From NCBI RefSeq assembly GCF_900187455.1, contig NZ_FYDX01000010.1:248001-312000 (forward strand): a stretch of 64,000 nt of DNA, written 5' to 3'. The first letter of the stretch is position 1, and every line of letters begins with the position of its first letter. This stretch comes from Pseudomonas sp. Irchel 3E13 (GTDB lineage Bacteria; Pseudomonadota; Gammaproteobacteria; Pseudomonadales; Pseudomonadaceae). The notes beneath the pieces are model-generated. The model had not been told where the DNA came from and did no database searches. It saw only the letters and a program-made list of their open reading frames with translations. Below, one piece after another: positions 1 through 7,855 of the stretch. The position numbers and the translations under genes were made by a program.

Positions 1-228
1 GTTGCGGCGCTGCTGTTCCTCGCGCTGATCAACTCGCTGCTGGGCTTCTTCTCGTGGAACCGTGCCCTGGCACTGGGCGGTATCCAGCGCATCAGCCAAC
101 TGCAACTGCTGCAACCGTTCTTCACCTTCGCCTTCTCGATCTGGCTGATGGGTGAGGCCTGGAACTGGTTGACCCCGGCGGTGTGCGCCATCGTGATCGT
201 TCTGGTCTGGCTGTCCAAACGCATCTGA
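1..228 (+). CDS. EamA/DMT-family transporter, C-terminal fragment
   Basis: The window opens inside this gene, so only the last 75 residues are present, read in frame 1 to a TGA at 226-228. The fragment is strongly hydrophobic and has two membrane-spanning stretches flanking a GIQRISQLQLLQPF segment, the pattern of the last helices of EamA (drug/metabolite transporter) proteins. That family exports amino acids and other small metabolites across the inner membrane. The substrate cannot be told from the fragment. It ends with a short basic tail (KRI). The methyltransferase gene follows 66 bp downstream on the same strand. Confidence 0.75.
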   Translation, partial: VAALLFLALINSLLGFFSWNRALALGGIQRISQLQLLQPFFTFAFSIWLMGEAWNWLTPAVCAIVIVLVWLSKRI

Positions 229-294
229 AGTCTTTTTCCCGCGCCAGGCGACTGGCGCGACTTTTCATCCTGATACCCAGACGGAAACCATCAG

Positions 295-1056
295 ATGAGT
301 GCTCCGAGTTTTTTCCGCCCCAGCACCGAATCGCAGGAGAGTCCTGTGCTTTGCGCTGCCCAGCGCACCGATGATGTCGTGGGCCTGCTGGCCCTGAAGA
401 CGGGTGAGCGGCTGCTGGATATCGGTTGTGGCAATGGTTACCTCAGCGCGCAACTGGCAAACCAGGGCGCCGAGGTGGTGGGTTTCGATATCAACCCGGA
501 GCGGGTGCTGGCCGCACGCGCCTGGGGCCTGGAGGTGAAACGGGGTAATGCCGAGGAGCTGTATTTTCATCAGGAATTCGATGCGGTGTTCAGTCACAAC
601 GCGCTGCACGAAATGCATCAGGCCGATCAGGTGGCCAGCGGTGCCTTCATGGCACTCAAGCCGGGCGGGCGCTTTGTCGGGGAATTTCCCGGCCGCGGTC
701 ACGCCTTGCTGATTCGCCGGGCGCTGAGTGGCGCGCTGGAACGCAGGTCCATCAACCTGATGGGCATGGAACGCTGGTATTTGCCCAGTGCCCATGAGTA
801 CCAGCGGGTGCTGGAGCGGGCCGGCTTTCACGTCAGCCACATCAGTTGGTTCGAACAACCGATGTCGGCGGAACTGTCGATCGGCGACTGGATCAGAAAT
901 AACTGCGGCCATTACCTGCAGGCAGTGCCGATGGAGATGCGAATACCGTTCCTTGAGGAAGTCACCGAAGAACTGGTCAGCGACCTGCTGGATGGCAGCG
1001 GGCGCTGGACGGTGGATGCAACACGGCTGCGTTTCAAGGCTCACCGAAAAGCCTGA
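295..1056 (+). CDS. Class I SAM-dependent methyltransferase
   Basis: This 253-residue protein carries the glycine-rich SAM-binding motif I, LLDIGCGNGYL, at residues 40-50. The motif II acidic residue follows in VVGFDINPERV, and an FDAVFSHNALHEM segment matches motif IV/post-II. This is a Methyltransf_11/25-type Rossmann fold, probably cytosolic. The N-terminal 30 residues lack a signal peptide. The acceptor substrate is not evident from sequence or neighbours. The ATG at 295 is the first start that gives the whole conserved fold. A long antisense frame over the same DNA is a shadow. Confidence 0.85.
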   Translation: MSAPSFFRPSTESQESPVLCAAQRTDDVVGLLALKTGERLLDIGCGNGYLSAQLANQGAEVVGFDINPERVLAARAWGLEVKRGNAEELYFHQEFDAVFSHNALHEMHQADQVASGAFMALKPGGRFVGEFPGRGHALLIRRALSGALERRSINLMGMERWYLPSAHEYQRVLERAGFHVSHISWFEQPMSAELSIGDWIRNNCGHYLQAVPMEMRIPFLEEVTEELVSDLLDGSGRWTVDATRLRFKAHRKA

Positions 1057-1097
1057 GCGGTAGCCACACCTTCATTAGTCGAACCGGGATCAACGAT

Positions 1098-1388
1098 ATG
1101 CCGATGAAAACCAATGGATTGGCGCTGAAGTCCTTCTATGCCGACACCCGGATATGGTCGGGGCAGGACGGTAAGCCGCTGTACTGGATTGATGACCTGA
1201 GCCTTGCGGTCAACGGTCTGGAGATCCTCGAGGACTCCGTCATCCCCGCCTTGCGCGACAACGATGTGGTGCAGATCCTCAATGGCGTCATCTATTCCTA
1301 TGAGGATCTGGGTGAGGTGAGCACGCTGGCGGATTACTTCAAGCGCTGGCAGTTTCGCTGCATAGATGGGCGTCGAGGAACTGCCTGA
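1098..1388 (+). CDS. Small hypothetical protein
   Basis: I do not recognise this 96-residue protein. It is rich in acidic and aromatic residues (YWIDDLSLAV, IYSYEDLGEVS), has no signal peptide or membrane segment, and looks like a small folded cytosolic protein. It starts 42 bp after the methyltransferase on the same strand, so the two may be co-transcribed. Its last 50 bp overlap the 3' end of the convergent MocR gene. Balanced residue composition supports a real gene, but the tail after residue 85 (RCIDGRRGTA) could be weakly constrained because of the overlap. Confidence 0.6.
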   Translation: MPMKTNGLALKSFYADTRIWSGQDGKPLYWIDDLSLAVNGLEILEDSVIPALRDNDVVQILNGVIYSYEDLGEVSTLADYFKRWQFRCIDGRRGTA

Positions 1389-2751
1389 AACGAAGGTCGT
1401 TGCAGTGACTGACGTTCAGGCGGATGTACTGGTCGAACTCGCGGGTATTGCTGAACAGTGAGCCGGGGGCCAGGAAGATCCGTGCATCGTGTGCCTCCTC
1501 GACCAGGCGGCGAAGATCCACATGCGCAGGGAAGCGCGCCCAGATAAACAGCCCCTCCGCGACACCCTCGTCGGACTCTACTCCGACCTTGCCCAGCCAG
1601 TCGCGGGCCCTGATGCGTTCCTGCATCACCCGTTGGCGCAACGCATCCAGATGGTGCTGGTAGCGCCCGGACTCCAGGGTGTAGGCCACGATCGTCTCGT
1701 CCAGGGACGAACCACACAGCACGTTGTACATCTTCTGCTCGATCAGCCGTTCGACGAACGCCGGCGGCGCCACCACGTAGCCGAGCCGCAGCGCCGGGCT
1801 GAGCACCTTGCTGAAACCACTGAGGTAGAAGGTGCGGTTCCACTCGTCCAGGCTGGCCAGGCGCAGCATCTGCCGGGTGCACAGTGCGCCGAAGATATCG
1901 TCCTCGACGATATGGAAGTCATATTTCTGCGCCAGCGACAGAATCCTGAAACCCTTGGCCGGCGAGGTGTTGCCGCCTGTGGGGTTGTGGATGAGGGTCT
2001 GGGTCAGGAACAGCTTCGGCCGGTACTCGGCGACGATCGCTTCCATGGCTTCCAGGTCCGGGCCGTCGGCCGTTCTCGGGACGGTGATGATGTTGAAGTC
2101 GCGGTCCTTGATCAGCTTCAACTGCAGCAACAGGTAGCTGGGGTCTTCCACCAGCAGGTAATCGCCGGGCTGCAGCATGACGCTGCGGATAAGCGAGAAC
2201 GCGTGAGTGGCGCCGATGGTCACCACGATCTGGGTGCTGGAGGCGTTGATCTGCAGCTCCCGAAGCTTCTTCGCAATCACCGAGCGCAGTTCCTGGCTGC
2301 CGGCGGCGGGTGCCGGAACGCTGCACGACAAGGTGTTGCGGATCAGCCGGCCGGTGACCGACGCGGGAACGGCGTCCGCCAGCCAGGAAGGTGGCAAGTA
2401 ACCGGAACTGACGGGGGTGTCGTACTGCGAAGGGTCCAGCGCCCGGTAGAGGAATCCGGCATGCAGGCTGGAGGGGGGGATGATCTTTTCCAGGTCTTTG
2501 CTGGTGTCGGCGGGGCCGGAGGCGAGGATGTAGTAGCCGGCGCCGGGGCGGGACTCGATGATCTGCTGCGCGACCAGGTCTTCATACGCGCTGCTGACCG
2601 TGAAAATGCTCACGCCCAACTGCTTTGCCAGCGCCCTGACCGAGGGCAGGCGACTGCCGCGAACCCATTGGAAGGCCTCGATGCGGCTGATGATTGCACT
2701 GCGAATCTGGTCGACCAACAGCACCTTGCTGTTGCGATCTATCTCAAACAT
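1339..2751 (-). CDS. MocR-type (GntR-HTH plus aminotransferase-like) transcriptional regulator
   Basis: The protein has 470 residues in two parts. Residues 8-78 form a GntR winged helix (RGSRLPSVRALAKQLGVS). From about residue 105 comes a fold-type I aminotransferase-like domain with HNPTGGN (255-261), EDDIFG (283-288) and the probable PLP lysine K315 in SGFSK. MocR proteins use PLP as an effector cofactor and usually control adjacent metabolic or transport genes. The open frame extends upstream to 3039, but that extension is low-complexity and the ATG at 2751 begins the conserved fold. The gene lies downstream of the monooxygenase in the same orientation and is a plausible regulator of that cluster and its divergent permease. 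Confidence 0.88.
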   Translation of the reverse strand: MFEIDRNSKVLLVDQIRSAIISRIEAFQWVRGSRLPSVRALAKQLGVSIFTVSSAYEDLVAQQIIESRPGAGYYILASGPADTSKDLEKIIPPSSLHAGFLYRALDPSQYDTPVSSGYLPPSWLADAVPASVTGRLIRNTLSCSVPAPAAGSQELRSVIAKKLRELQINASSTQIVVTIGATHAFSLIRSVMLQPGDYLLVEDPSYLLLQLKLIKDRDFNIITVPRTADGPDLEAMEAIVAEYRPKLFLTQTLIHNPTGGNTSPAKGFRILSLAQKYDFHIVEDDIFGALCTRQMLRLASLDEWNRTFYLSGFSKVLSPALRLGYVVAPPAFVERLIEQKMYNVLCGSSLDETIVAYTLESGRYQHHLDALRQRVMQERIRARDWLGKVGVESDEGVAEGLFIWARFPAHVDLRRLVEEAHDARIFLAPGSLFSNTREFDQYIRLNVSHCNDLRFRQFLDAHLCSETASA

Positions 2752-2900
2752 TTTTGCGTCCCTACTGAACCTTGCCGCCTCGAAACCTTGTGGTTTCTGC
2801 AGGCAGGTTACACCAGTCCTCCCATTTTCCGGATCAACACCAAGGTTTAATTTCCCCTCGACACCCAATGAAGGTGGCGTATTTCGTGGGGAAGGCGGTA

Positions 2901-2940
2901 GAGCGGGCCTCGCCGTGGTTTTGGCCCGGCGAGCCCGCTC
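2901..2940 (-). terminator. Strong hairpin between monooxygenase and MocR gene, possible terminator
   Basis: A near-perfect inverted repeat pairs GAGCGGGCcTCGCCG (2901-2915) with CGGCGAGCCCGCTC (2927-2940) around an 11-base loop. It sits 18 bases after the stop codon of the minus-strand monooxygenase. No clear T-tract follows on the minus strand, so it could stabilise the mRNA end or act with Rho rather than be an intrinsic terminator. Confidence 0.45.
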
Positions 2941-2957
2941 TTGTCTCAGGCAGGCTG

Positions 2958-4001
2958 TCAGCGGAACGCCGGCACCACCTCGTTGATGAACAGCTCCAGC
3001 GACTTGCGCTTCTCTTCGTGCGAGAGGCTGTTGTCGCACCAGAAGCTGAACTCGTCGACGCCCAGTTCCTGGTAGTAGCGGATGCGCTCGATGACTTCCT
3101 GCGGCGTGCCGATCATGGCGGTCTTGTGCAGGCTTTCCAGTTCGAACTCAGGACGTTCGGCGAACTTCGCTTCCGGGCTCGGCGCCAGGAAACCGTCTTT
3201 CGGGGTCTGCTTGTTGCCGAACCAGGCGTCGAAGGTGCGATAGAAACGGTTGATGGCCTGGGCGCCGACCTTCCAGCCGTCCGGATCGGATTCGGCATGG
3301 ACGTGGGTGTGGCGTAGCACCATCAGTTGCGGACGCGGCACGTCCGGGTTGTTGGCCAGGGCGGCTTCGAACTTGTTCTTCAGGTCGACCACTTCCTCGT
3401 CGCCTTTCATCAGCGGCGTGACCATGACGTTGCAGCCGTTTTTCACCGCGAAATTGTGCGAGTCGGGGTCGCGGGCGGCGATCCACATCGGCGGCATCGG
3501 CTTCTGGATCGGCTTCGGCACGCTGGTGGAGGTGGGGAATTTCCAGATGTCGCCATCATGGGCGTAGTCGCCCTGCCACAGGGCGCGCACCGCCGGGACC
3601 ATTTCCCGCAACGCCGCGCCGCCTTCGGAGGCCGGCATGCCGTTGGCCATGCGGTCGAATTCGAACTGGTAGGCGCCGCGGGCCAGGCCCACTTCCATGC
3701 GCCCGTTGCTGATCACGTCGAGCAGGGCGCATTCGCCGGCGACGCGGATCGGGTGCCAGAACGGCGCGATGATGGTGCCGGCGCCGAGGTGGATGGTTTC
3801 GGTGCGTGCGGCGAGGTAGGCCAGCAGCGGCATGGGGCTTGGCGAGATGGTGTATTCCATCGCGTGGTGTTCGCCGATCCACACGGTGCTGAACCCGCCT
3901 TTCTCGGCCATCAGGGTCAGCTCGGTCAGGTCTTCGAACAGTTGTCGGTGGCTGACCTGTTCATCCCAGCGTTCCATGTGTACGAACAACGAAAATTTCA
4001 T
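2958..4001 (-). CDS. LLM-class flavin-dependent monooxygenase
   Basis: This 347-residue protein has the hallmarks of bacterial luciferase-like monooxygenases. The N-terminal beta strand (MKFSLFVHMERWD) and the WIGEHHAMEY segment, the family's EHH motif, come first. IHLGAGTIIAPFWHPIRVAGE follows, then ISNGRMEVGLARGAY, which contributes to FMN and phosphate binding. Such enzymes use reduced FMN and O2 to oxidise a substrate and need a separate flavin reductase. One is encoded 94 bp upstream on the same strand, which makes a two-component system likely. The substrate is unknown. A divergent NCS1 permease suggests a nucleobase-like or related N-heterocycle, but this is inference. Confidence 0.88.
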   Translation of the reverse strand: MKFSLFVHMERWDEQVSHRQLFEDLTELTLMAEKGGFSTVWIGEHHAMEYTISPSPMPLLAYLAARTETIHLGAGTIIAPFWHPIRVAGECALLDVISNGRMEVGLARGAYQFEFDRMANGMPASEGGAALREMVPAVRALWQGDYAHDGDIWKFPTSTSVPKPIQKPMPPMWIAARDPDSHNFAVKNGCNVMVTPLMKGDEEVVDLKNKFEAALANNPDVPRPQLMVLRHTHVHAESDPDGWKVGAQAINRFYRTFDAWFGNKQTPKDGFLAPSPEAKFAERPEFELESLHKTAMIGTPQEVIERIRYYQELGVDEFSFWCDNSLSHEEKRKSLELFINEVVPAFR

Positions 4002-4095
4002 GAGGCGTTTCCTCGGCTCTTGTTATCGGTCGCCTGTCGGATCAGGCAGCGAGTGTCTGGACGGACAGGGCGGCGCCTGTCACAAGCATAGGGGC

Positions 4096-4581
4096 TCAGG
4101 CGAAGGCCGGCAGGCTGGCCATCTTGCCGCGGCAATAGACCAGCGGGCTTGGCGCCTGCTCCGGGACGATAAGGTTCTTCACCGCGCCCACCATGATGGC
4201 GTGGTCGCCACCTTCATATTCGCGCCACAGTTCGCACTCGATGATCGCCGTGGCGTTGGCCAGCAACGGATTGCCCAGCGCGCTCAGGGTCCACTCGATG
4301 CCCTGGGCCTTGTCCTTGCCTTTTTTCGCGAAGGCATAGGCCTCGGCCTGTTGCTGGCCGGAGAGCAGGTGGATGGCGAAGCGCTTGTTGCGGATCAGCA
4401 CGGGGTAGGAATCGGAACTGTAGTTGGGGCAGAACAGCACCAGCGGCGGGTCCATGGACAGGGAACTGAAGGCACTGGCGGTGAGGCCGACCACCTGGCC
4501 GTCGTCGTCCAGGGTGGTGATCACCGTAACGCCGGACGGGAAGGAGCCCAGAACGTTCTTGTAGACGGTGGCGTCGATCAT
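4096..4581 (-). CDS. Flavin reductase domain protein (FMN reductase partner)
   Basis: This 161-residue protein belongs to the flavin reductase-like (split-barrel FMN-binding) family. Visible motifs are FPSGVTVITT, VVGLTASAFSSLSMDPPLVLF and GDHAIMVGAVKNL. It would supply reduced FMN to the adjacent luciferase-like monooxygenase. The frame is open to 4665, but the ATG at 4581 is preferred. It has a GAGGA Shine-Dalgarno about 7 bases upstream, and the family alignment starts with FKNVLG-type sequence just after it. Transcription probably starts in the shared divergent region with the permease, where an operator-like site lies 57 bases upstream of this start. Confidence 0.87.
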   Translation of the reverse strand: MIDATVYKNVLGSFPSGVTVITTLDDDGQVVGLTASAFSSLSMDPPLVLFCPNYSSDSYPVLIRNKRFAIHLLSGQQQAEAYAFAKKGKDKAQGIEWTLSALGNPLLANATAIIECELWREYEGGDHAIMVGAVKNLIVPEQAPSPLVYCRGKMASLPAFA

Positions 4582-4637
4582 GGCATGGTCCTCGGAATGC
4601 AGCGGTTTTGTCCGCGTTTTTATCGTTGATGTGTCTG

Positions 4638-4656
4638 ATGGTATACCGTAATACCT
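4638..4656. promoter_or_regulatory. Operator-like site 1 (flavin reductase side)
   Basis: The sequence ATGGTATACCGTAATACCT contains the palindrome GGTATACC and a direct repeat ATACC-GTA-ATACC. It lies 57 bases upstream of the flavin reductase start. It matches a second site at 4811-4829 at 13 of 19 positions, with core ATACC[G/A]TAATA. GTATAC-centred sites are typical of GntR-family operators, so the nearby MocR protein is a candidate binder. Confidence 0.45.
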
Positions 4657-4810
4657 ATTTTGCAAGGGGAATTTTCCGGCCCGGACGAACGCGACGATTC
4701 TGGTTAAAGCCTAATGATTACGGGGCTTTCTTGCTAATGAGGGAGGAAGGGGAGCAGACAAAAAGCAGATCAGTTGGTCGGCAAAAGAGCGAATCAGTGT
4801 TGTCAAAATG

Positions 4811-4829
4811 TTGGAATACCATAATATGG
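4811..4829. promoter_or_regulatory. Operator-like site 2 (permease side)
   Basis: The sequence TTGGAATACCATAATATGG shares the core ATACC[G/A]TAATA with the site at 4638-4656 and lies 83 bases upstream of the permease ATG. Two similar sites flanking the 330-base divergent promoter region suggest that one regulator controls both transcription units. The rest of the region shows no open reading frame that I consider coding. Confidence 0.42.
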
Positions 4830-4911
4830 TCTTCAGCTTCGACGCCGCTTGCCGCGTGCCGCAAGTGGTTTCCTACAAAGATAAAAACGGAACCTTTCGA
4901 GCTTATTGCCC

Positions 4912-6312
4912 ATGTCCCAGCCGTCTTCGCAACACCAGTTGATCGAAAACCATACGGTCGATTACGTACCGCCAGCAGAGCGCCACGGGAAGGCGCGGGA
5001 TTTGTTCACGCTGTGGTTCAGCACCAATATCGCGCCGTTGCCAATCGTTACCGGGGCCATGGTGGTCCAGGTCTTCCACCTCAATCTGTTCTGGGGGCTG
5101 ATCGCCATTGTCCTCGGGCACCTGCTCGGCGGCATCGTGATCGCCCTGGCCTCGGCCCAAGGGCCGCAGATGGGGATTCCACAGATGGTCCAGAGCCGCG
5201 GCCAGTTCGGGCGTTACGGTGCGCTGCTGATCGTGTTCTTTGCGGCGCTGATCTATGTTGGCTTCTTTATTTCCAACATTGTTCTGGCGGGCAAGTCGAT
5301 CCATGGCATTGCACCTGCCGTGCCAATGCCGGCGGCGATCATCCTCGGCGCGCTGAGCGCCACCGCCATCGGGGTCATCGGCTACCGCTTCATTCATACC
5401 CTCAACCGTATCGGCACCTGGGTCATGGGCTCGGCGCTGCTGGCCGGCTTCATCATGATGTTCGGCCAGGACCTGCCAGCAGACTTCCTCACCCGTGGCA
5501 GTTTCAACCTGTCCGGCTGGATCGCCACGGTGTCGCTGGGGGTGATCTGGCAGATCAGCTTTTCGCCGTACACCTCCGACTATTCACGCTACCTGCCGCG
5601 TGAAGTGGGGATTGCCCGGCCGTTCTGGGCGACGTACTTCGGCGCGACCCTGGGCACCATCCTCTGCTTCAGCTTCGGCGCCATTGCGGTACTGCTGGTG
5701 CCGGAAGGCACCGAGGCGATGGACGCGGTGAAACAGGCCACCGGCTGGATGGGGCCGATCCTGATGGTGCTGTTCCTGCTCAACATCATCAGCCACAACG
5801 CCCTGAACCTGTATGGCGCGGTGCTTTCCATCGTCACCGCGATCCAGACGTTCGCCAGCACCTGGACGCCCAGCATCAAGGTGCGTGTGGTGCTTTCCGG
5901 GGTGATCCTGTTCGGATGCTGCTTGACGGCGCTGGGTGCCACGGCCGATTTCATCTCGCACTTCATCGGTTTGATCCTGGCGCTGCTGCTGGTGCTGGTG
6001 CCGTGGGCGTCGATCAACCTGATCGACTTCTACCTGATCAAGCGCGGCAACTACGACATCGCGTCGATTTTCGCTGCCGACGGGGGCATCTACGGGCGCT
6101 GCAATCCGCACGCGATCATCGCCTACGCCTGCGGCATCCTGGTGCAGTTGCCGTTTGCCAACACGGCGCTGTATGTCGGGCCGTATGCCAATCTGGTGGA
6201 AGGCGCGGACCTGTCGTGGCTGGTGGGGCTGCTGGTGACCATTCCGCTGTATTACTGCCTGGCGACCCGTGGGCGGGAACAGGTGCAGGTTGCCGCCTGG
6301 CGAATTCAATAA
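4912..6312 (+). CDS. NCS1-family nucleobase (cytosine/purine-type) permease
   Basis: This protein of about 466 residues has around twelve hydrophobic segments and the NCS1 family signature near the N-terminus. There ERHGKARDLFTLWFSTNI leads into helix 1, followed by GPQMGIPQMVQSRGQFG and SPYTSDYSRYLPR. NCS1 permeases take up cytosine, purines, hydantoins, allantoin or thiamine-type substrates by cation symport in the inner membrane. A TTG two codons upstream (4906) is possible, but the ATG at 4912 is more natural. It is divergent from the monooxygenase/reductase pair and probably imports their substrate or a related compound. A strong terminator follows. Confidence 0.88.
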   Translation: MSQPSSQHQLIENHTVDYVPPAERHGKARDLFTLWFSTNIAPLPIVTGAMVVQVFHLNLFWGLIAIVLGHLLGGIVIALASAQGPQMGIPQMVQSRGQFGRYGALLIVFFAALIYVGFFISNIVLAGKSIHGIAPAVPMPAAIILGALSATAIGVIGYRFIHTLNRIGTWVMGSALLAGFIMMFGQDLPADFLTRGSFNLSGWIATVSLGVIWQISFSPYTSDYSRYLPREVGIARPFWATYFGATLGTILCFSFGAIAVLLVPEGTEAMDAVKQATGWMGPILMVLFLLNIISHNALNLYGAVLSIVTAIQTFASTWTPSIKVRVVLSGVILFGCCLTALGATADFISHFIGLILALLLVLVPWASINLIDFYLIKRGNYDIASIFAADGGIYGRCNPHAIIAYACGILVQLPFANTALYVGPYANLVEGADLSWLVGLLVTIPLYYCLATRGREQVQVAAWRIQ

Positions 6313-6330
6313 GCGCTACTGCGCAGACAC

Positions 6331-6361
6331 AAAAATGCCGCGATGATCGCGGCATTTTTTT
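6331..6361. terminator. Bidirectional intrinsic terminator
   Basis: A hairpin AATGCCGCGAT / ATCGCGGCATT with A-tract before and T-tract after lies 18 bases past the permease stop. The symmetric A/T tracts allow termination of the plus-strand permease and of the convergent minus-strand glyoxalase gene. Confidence 0.85.
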
Positions 6362-6414
6362 GGGTTCTTCGGGGTTGTGTGCTGGCACAACCCCAACACC
6401 TGGCTACAGCCCAA

Positions 6415-6936
6415 TCAGAACTCGGTCGGCTGGATGATCTCGACCCAGTAATCATCCGGGTCCTTGATGAACGCCAGGTGCTTCATCCGGCCATCGCTCA
6501 GGCGCTTCTGGAAGTTCACACCCAACTGCTCGAAACGCTCGCAGGCAGCGCGGATATCCGGCACGGCAATGCAAATGTGACCGAAGCCACGCGGGTCGGT
6601 GTTGCCGTTGTGATAGGCGAACGCCGAATCGTTCTCGGTGCCGTGGTTATGGGTCAGTTCGAGAATGCCCGGGATCGACTTCATCCACTCGGTGCGCTTG
6701 GCCGCGTCGGCCGGGATCTGCGCCTTGTCCACCAGGGCAAGGAAGTACAGGCTGAATTCGGCTTCCGGGAAGTCGCGTTTTTCCACCAGGCTGAAGCCCA
6801 GCACGCGGGTATAGAAGTCCAGGGATTTGGCGACGTCCTTCACCCGCAGCATGGTGTGGTTGAAGACGAAGTTGTGGGTGGCGGCATCAGGCTGCGCGGT
6901 GACGCCAGGGAGGGTATCGAGGTCTTGCAGGCTCAT
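6415..6936 (-). CDS. gloA: Lactoylglutathione lyase (glyoxalase I)
   Basis: This 173-residue protein is a glyoxalase I, which converts the methylglyoxal-glutathione hemithioacetal to S-lactoylglutathione in the cytosol. It has the two glyoxalase halves. FNHTMLRVKDVAKSLDFY and GILELTHNHGTE supply metal ligands, as do GFGHICIAVPD and DPDDYWVEIIQ (zinc/nickel-binding His and Glu positions). The length and the extra loop (PADAAKRTEWM) fit the long, eukaryote-like GloA found in pseudomonads. The ATG at 6936 with GGAG upstream is chosen over the longer open frame to 7020. It is convergent with the permease. Confidence 0.92.
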   Translation of the reverse strand: MSLQDLDTLPGVTAQPDAATHNFVFNHTMLRVKDVAKSLDFYTRVLGFSLVEKRDFPEAEFSLYFLALVDKAQIPADAAKRTEWMKSIPGILELTHNHGTENDSAFAYHNGNTDPRGFGHICIAVPDIRAACERFEQLGVNFQKRLSDGRMKHLAFIKDPDDYWVEIIQPTEF

Positions 6937-7026
6937 GGGCACTCCGCAATTGAGGCCGGCGCCAGGGGCGTCGGCAAAACAGTCAGGCGGCCATGATACG
7001 GAACTGAATCCATTGCGCAAACAATT

Positions 7027-7082
7027 GCGCCCCGTGGCCGAAGCTCACGGGGCGCAGGAATTAGAAGCCCGCCGAAGCGGGC
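7027..7082 (-). terminator. Tandem hairpins downstream of mvaT
   Basis: Two perfect hairpins occur in tandem: GCCCGC-CGAA-GCGGGC (7067-7082) and GCGCCCCGTG with CACGGGGCGC (7027-7036 / 7046-7055). Read on the minus strand they follow the mvaT stop by about 70 bases. Short T-containing stretches follow (TTCTAATT and TTGTTT), consistent with termination of mvaT before the glyoxalase gene. Confidence 0.55.
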
Positions 7083-7152
7083 GAATGGGGCGCTAATCCT
7101 TTAGCAGCCTCCATCCTGATCCACTGATTGTGAAAAATATGTGAAGCGAATT

Positions 7153-7512
7153 TCACTTGCGCAACCATTTGTCAACGGTATCCGCCCCATATTGTTGTTT
7201 CCAGGCTTTAAGACCACGGTGGTTGCCGCCTTTGGTCTCGATCAGTTCACCGGTATTCGGGTTCTCGTAGACTTTCACCACCCGCGCCCGACGTTGTTTC
7301 GGTGTGCGCGCCACGGATTTGGTGGCGGCCGCGGGGTCGAGGATTGCGATGATGTCGCGCAGGCCTTTGTCGTAGTTCTTCATCAGCGCGACAAGTTTCT
7401 GTTCGAATTCGATTTCACGTTTAAGGCCGGAGTCCTTTTTCAATACCTCCAGTTGTGCGATCTGTTCCTGAAGGGCTTTCTCGGCGGCGCGAAACTCTGC
7501 AAGTCTGGACAC
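7153..7512 (-). CDS. mvaT: MvaT/MvaV-family H-NS-like nucleoid protein
   Basis: This 119-residue protein matches MvaT, the Pseudomonas functional analogue of H-NS that silences AT-rich and horizontally acquired DNA. The N-terminal coiled coil begins SRLAEFRAAEKALQEQIAQLE and mediates oligomerisation. The C-terminal DNA-binding part has NPNTGELIETKGGNHRGLKAW, including the AT-hook-like GGNHR. Translation probably starts at the GTG at 7512, which has AGGAG eight bases upstream and gives the canonical N-terminus. The open frame to 7575 adds a non-conserved extension. Pseudomonads often carry several MvaT paralogues, so this copy may be an MvaV-type paralogue. Confidence 0.9.
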   Translation of the reverse strand: MSRLAEFRAAEKALQEQIAQLEVLKKDSGLKREIEFEQKLVALMKNYDKGLRDIIAILDPAAATKSVARTPKQRRARVVKVYENPNTGELIETKGGNHRGLKAWKQQYGADTVDKWLRK

Positions 7513-7797
7513 GGTAACCACTCCTGTATCAACGGTGTTGGGCACTGCGATGACCGCAAATAACACAACGACCACGGGGCTGTAATAACAGCATGGTTAA
7601 CAGTGTAGCCAATTGCCCACGGACTAACAGTGAACTTTTAAGGCGCCGGCCATGGAACTTTCAAACTTGATAATGTTCGGTGCCCGGATGAAGTAACGAG
7701 GGTGTCTGGCGAAGGCCTTCGACCATGGTCCAATGGGCCGGGCCAGAGCGCTTGCCGATAATCCGCGGCCGCCGCGCGAGTCCGTGCGACGGTGTAG

Positions 7798-7830
7798 GGC
7801 CCCGGGTGCTTGGCGCGGGGCCGTTTCTTG
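7798..7830 (+). terminator. Intrinsic terminator-like hairpin in the porin leader
   Basis: The stem GGCCCCG (7798-7804) pairs with CGGGGCC (7816-7822) around an 11-base loop and is followed by GTTTCTT. It stands 26-58 bases upstream of the chosen porin start, within a 343-base gap between mvaT and the porin. It could terminate a short upstream RNA or attenuate porin transcription. Confidence 0.5.
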
Positions 7831-7855
7831 CCTTTATTCGGATTTCCTGTTGCTC

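Noticed and set aside
1489..2850. A 453-codon plus-strand frame opposite the MocR gene
   Set aside because: It is antisense to a gene with intact GntR and aminotransferase motifs. The translation is biased to Gln, Val and Arg without a fold pattern.
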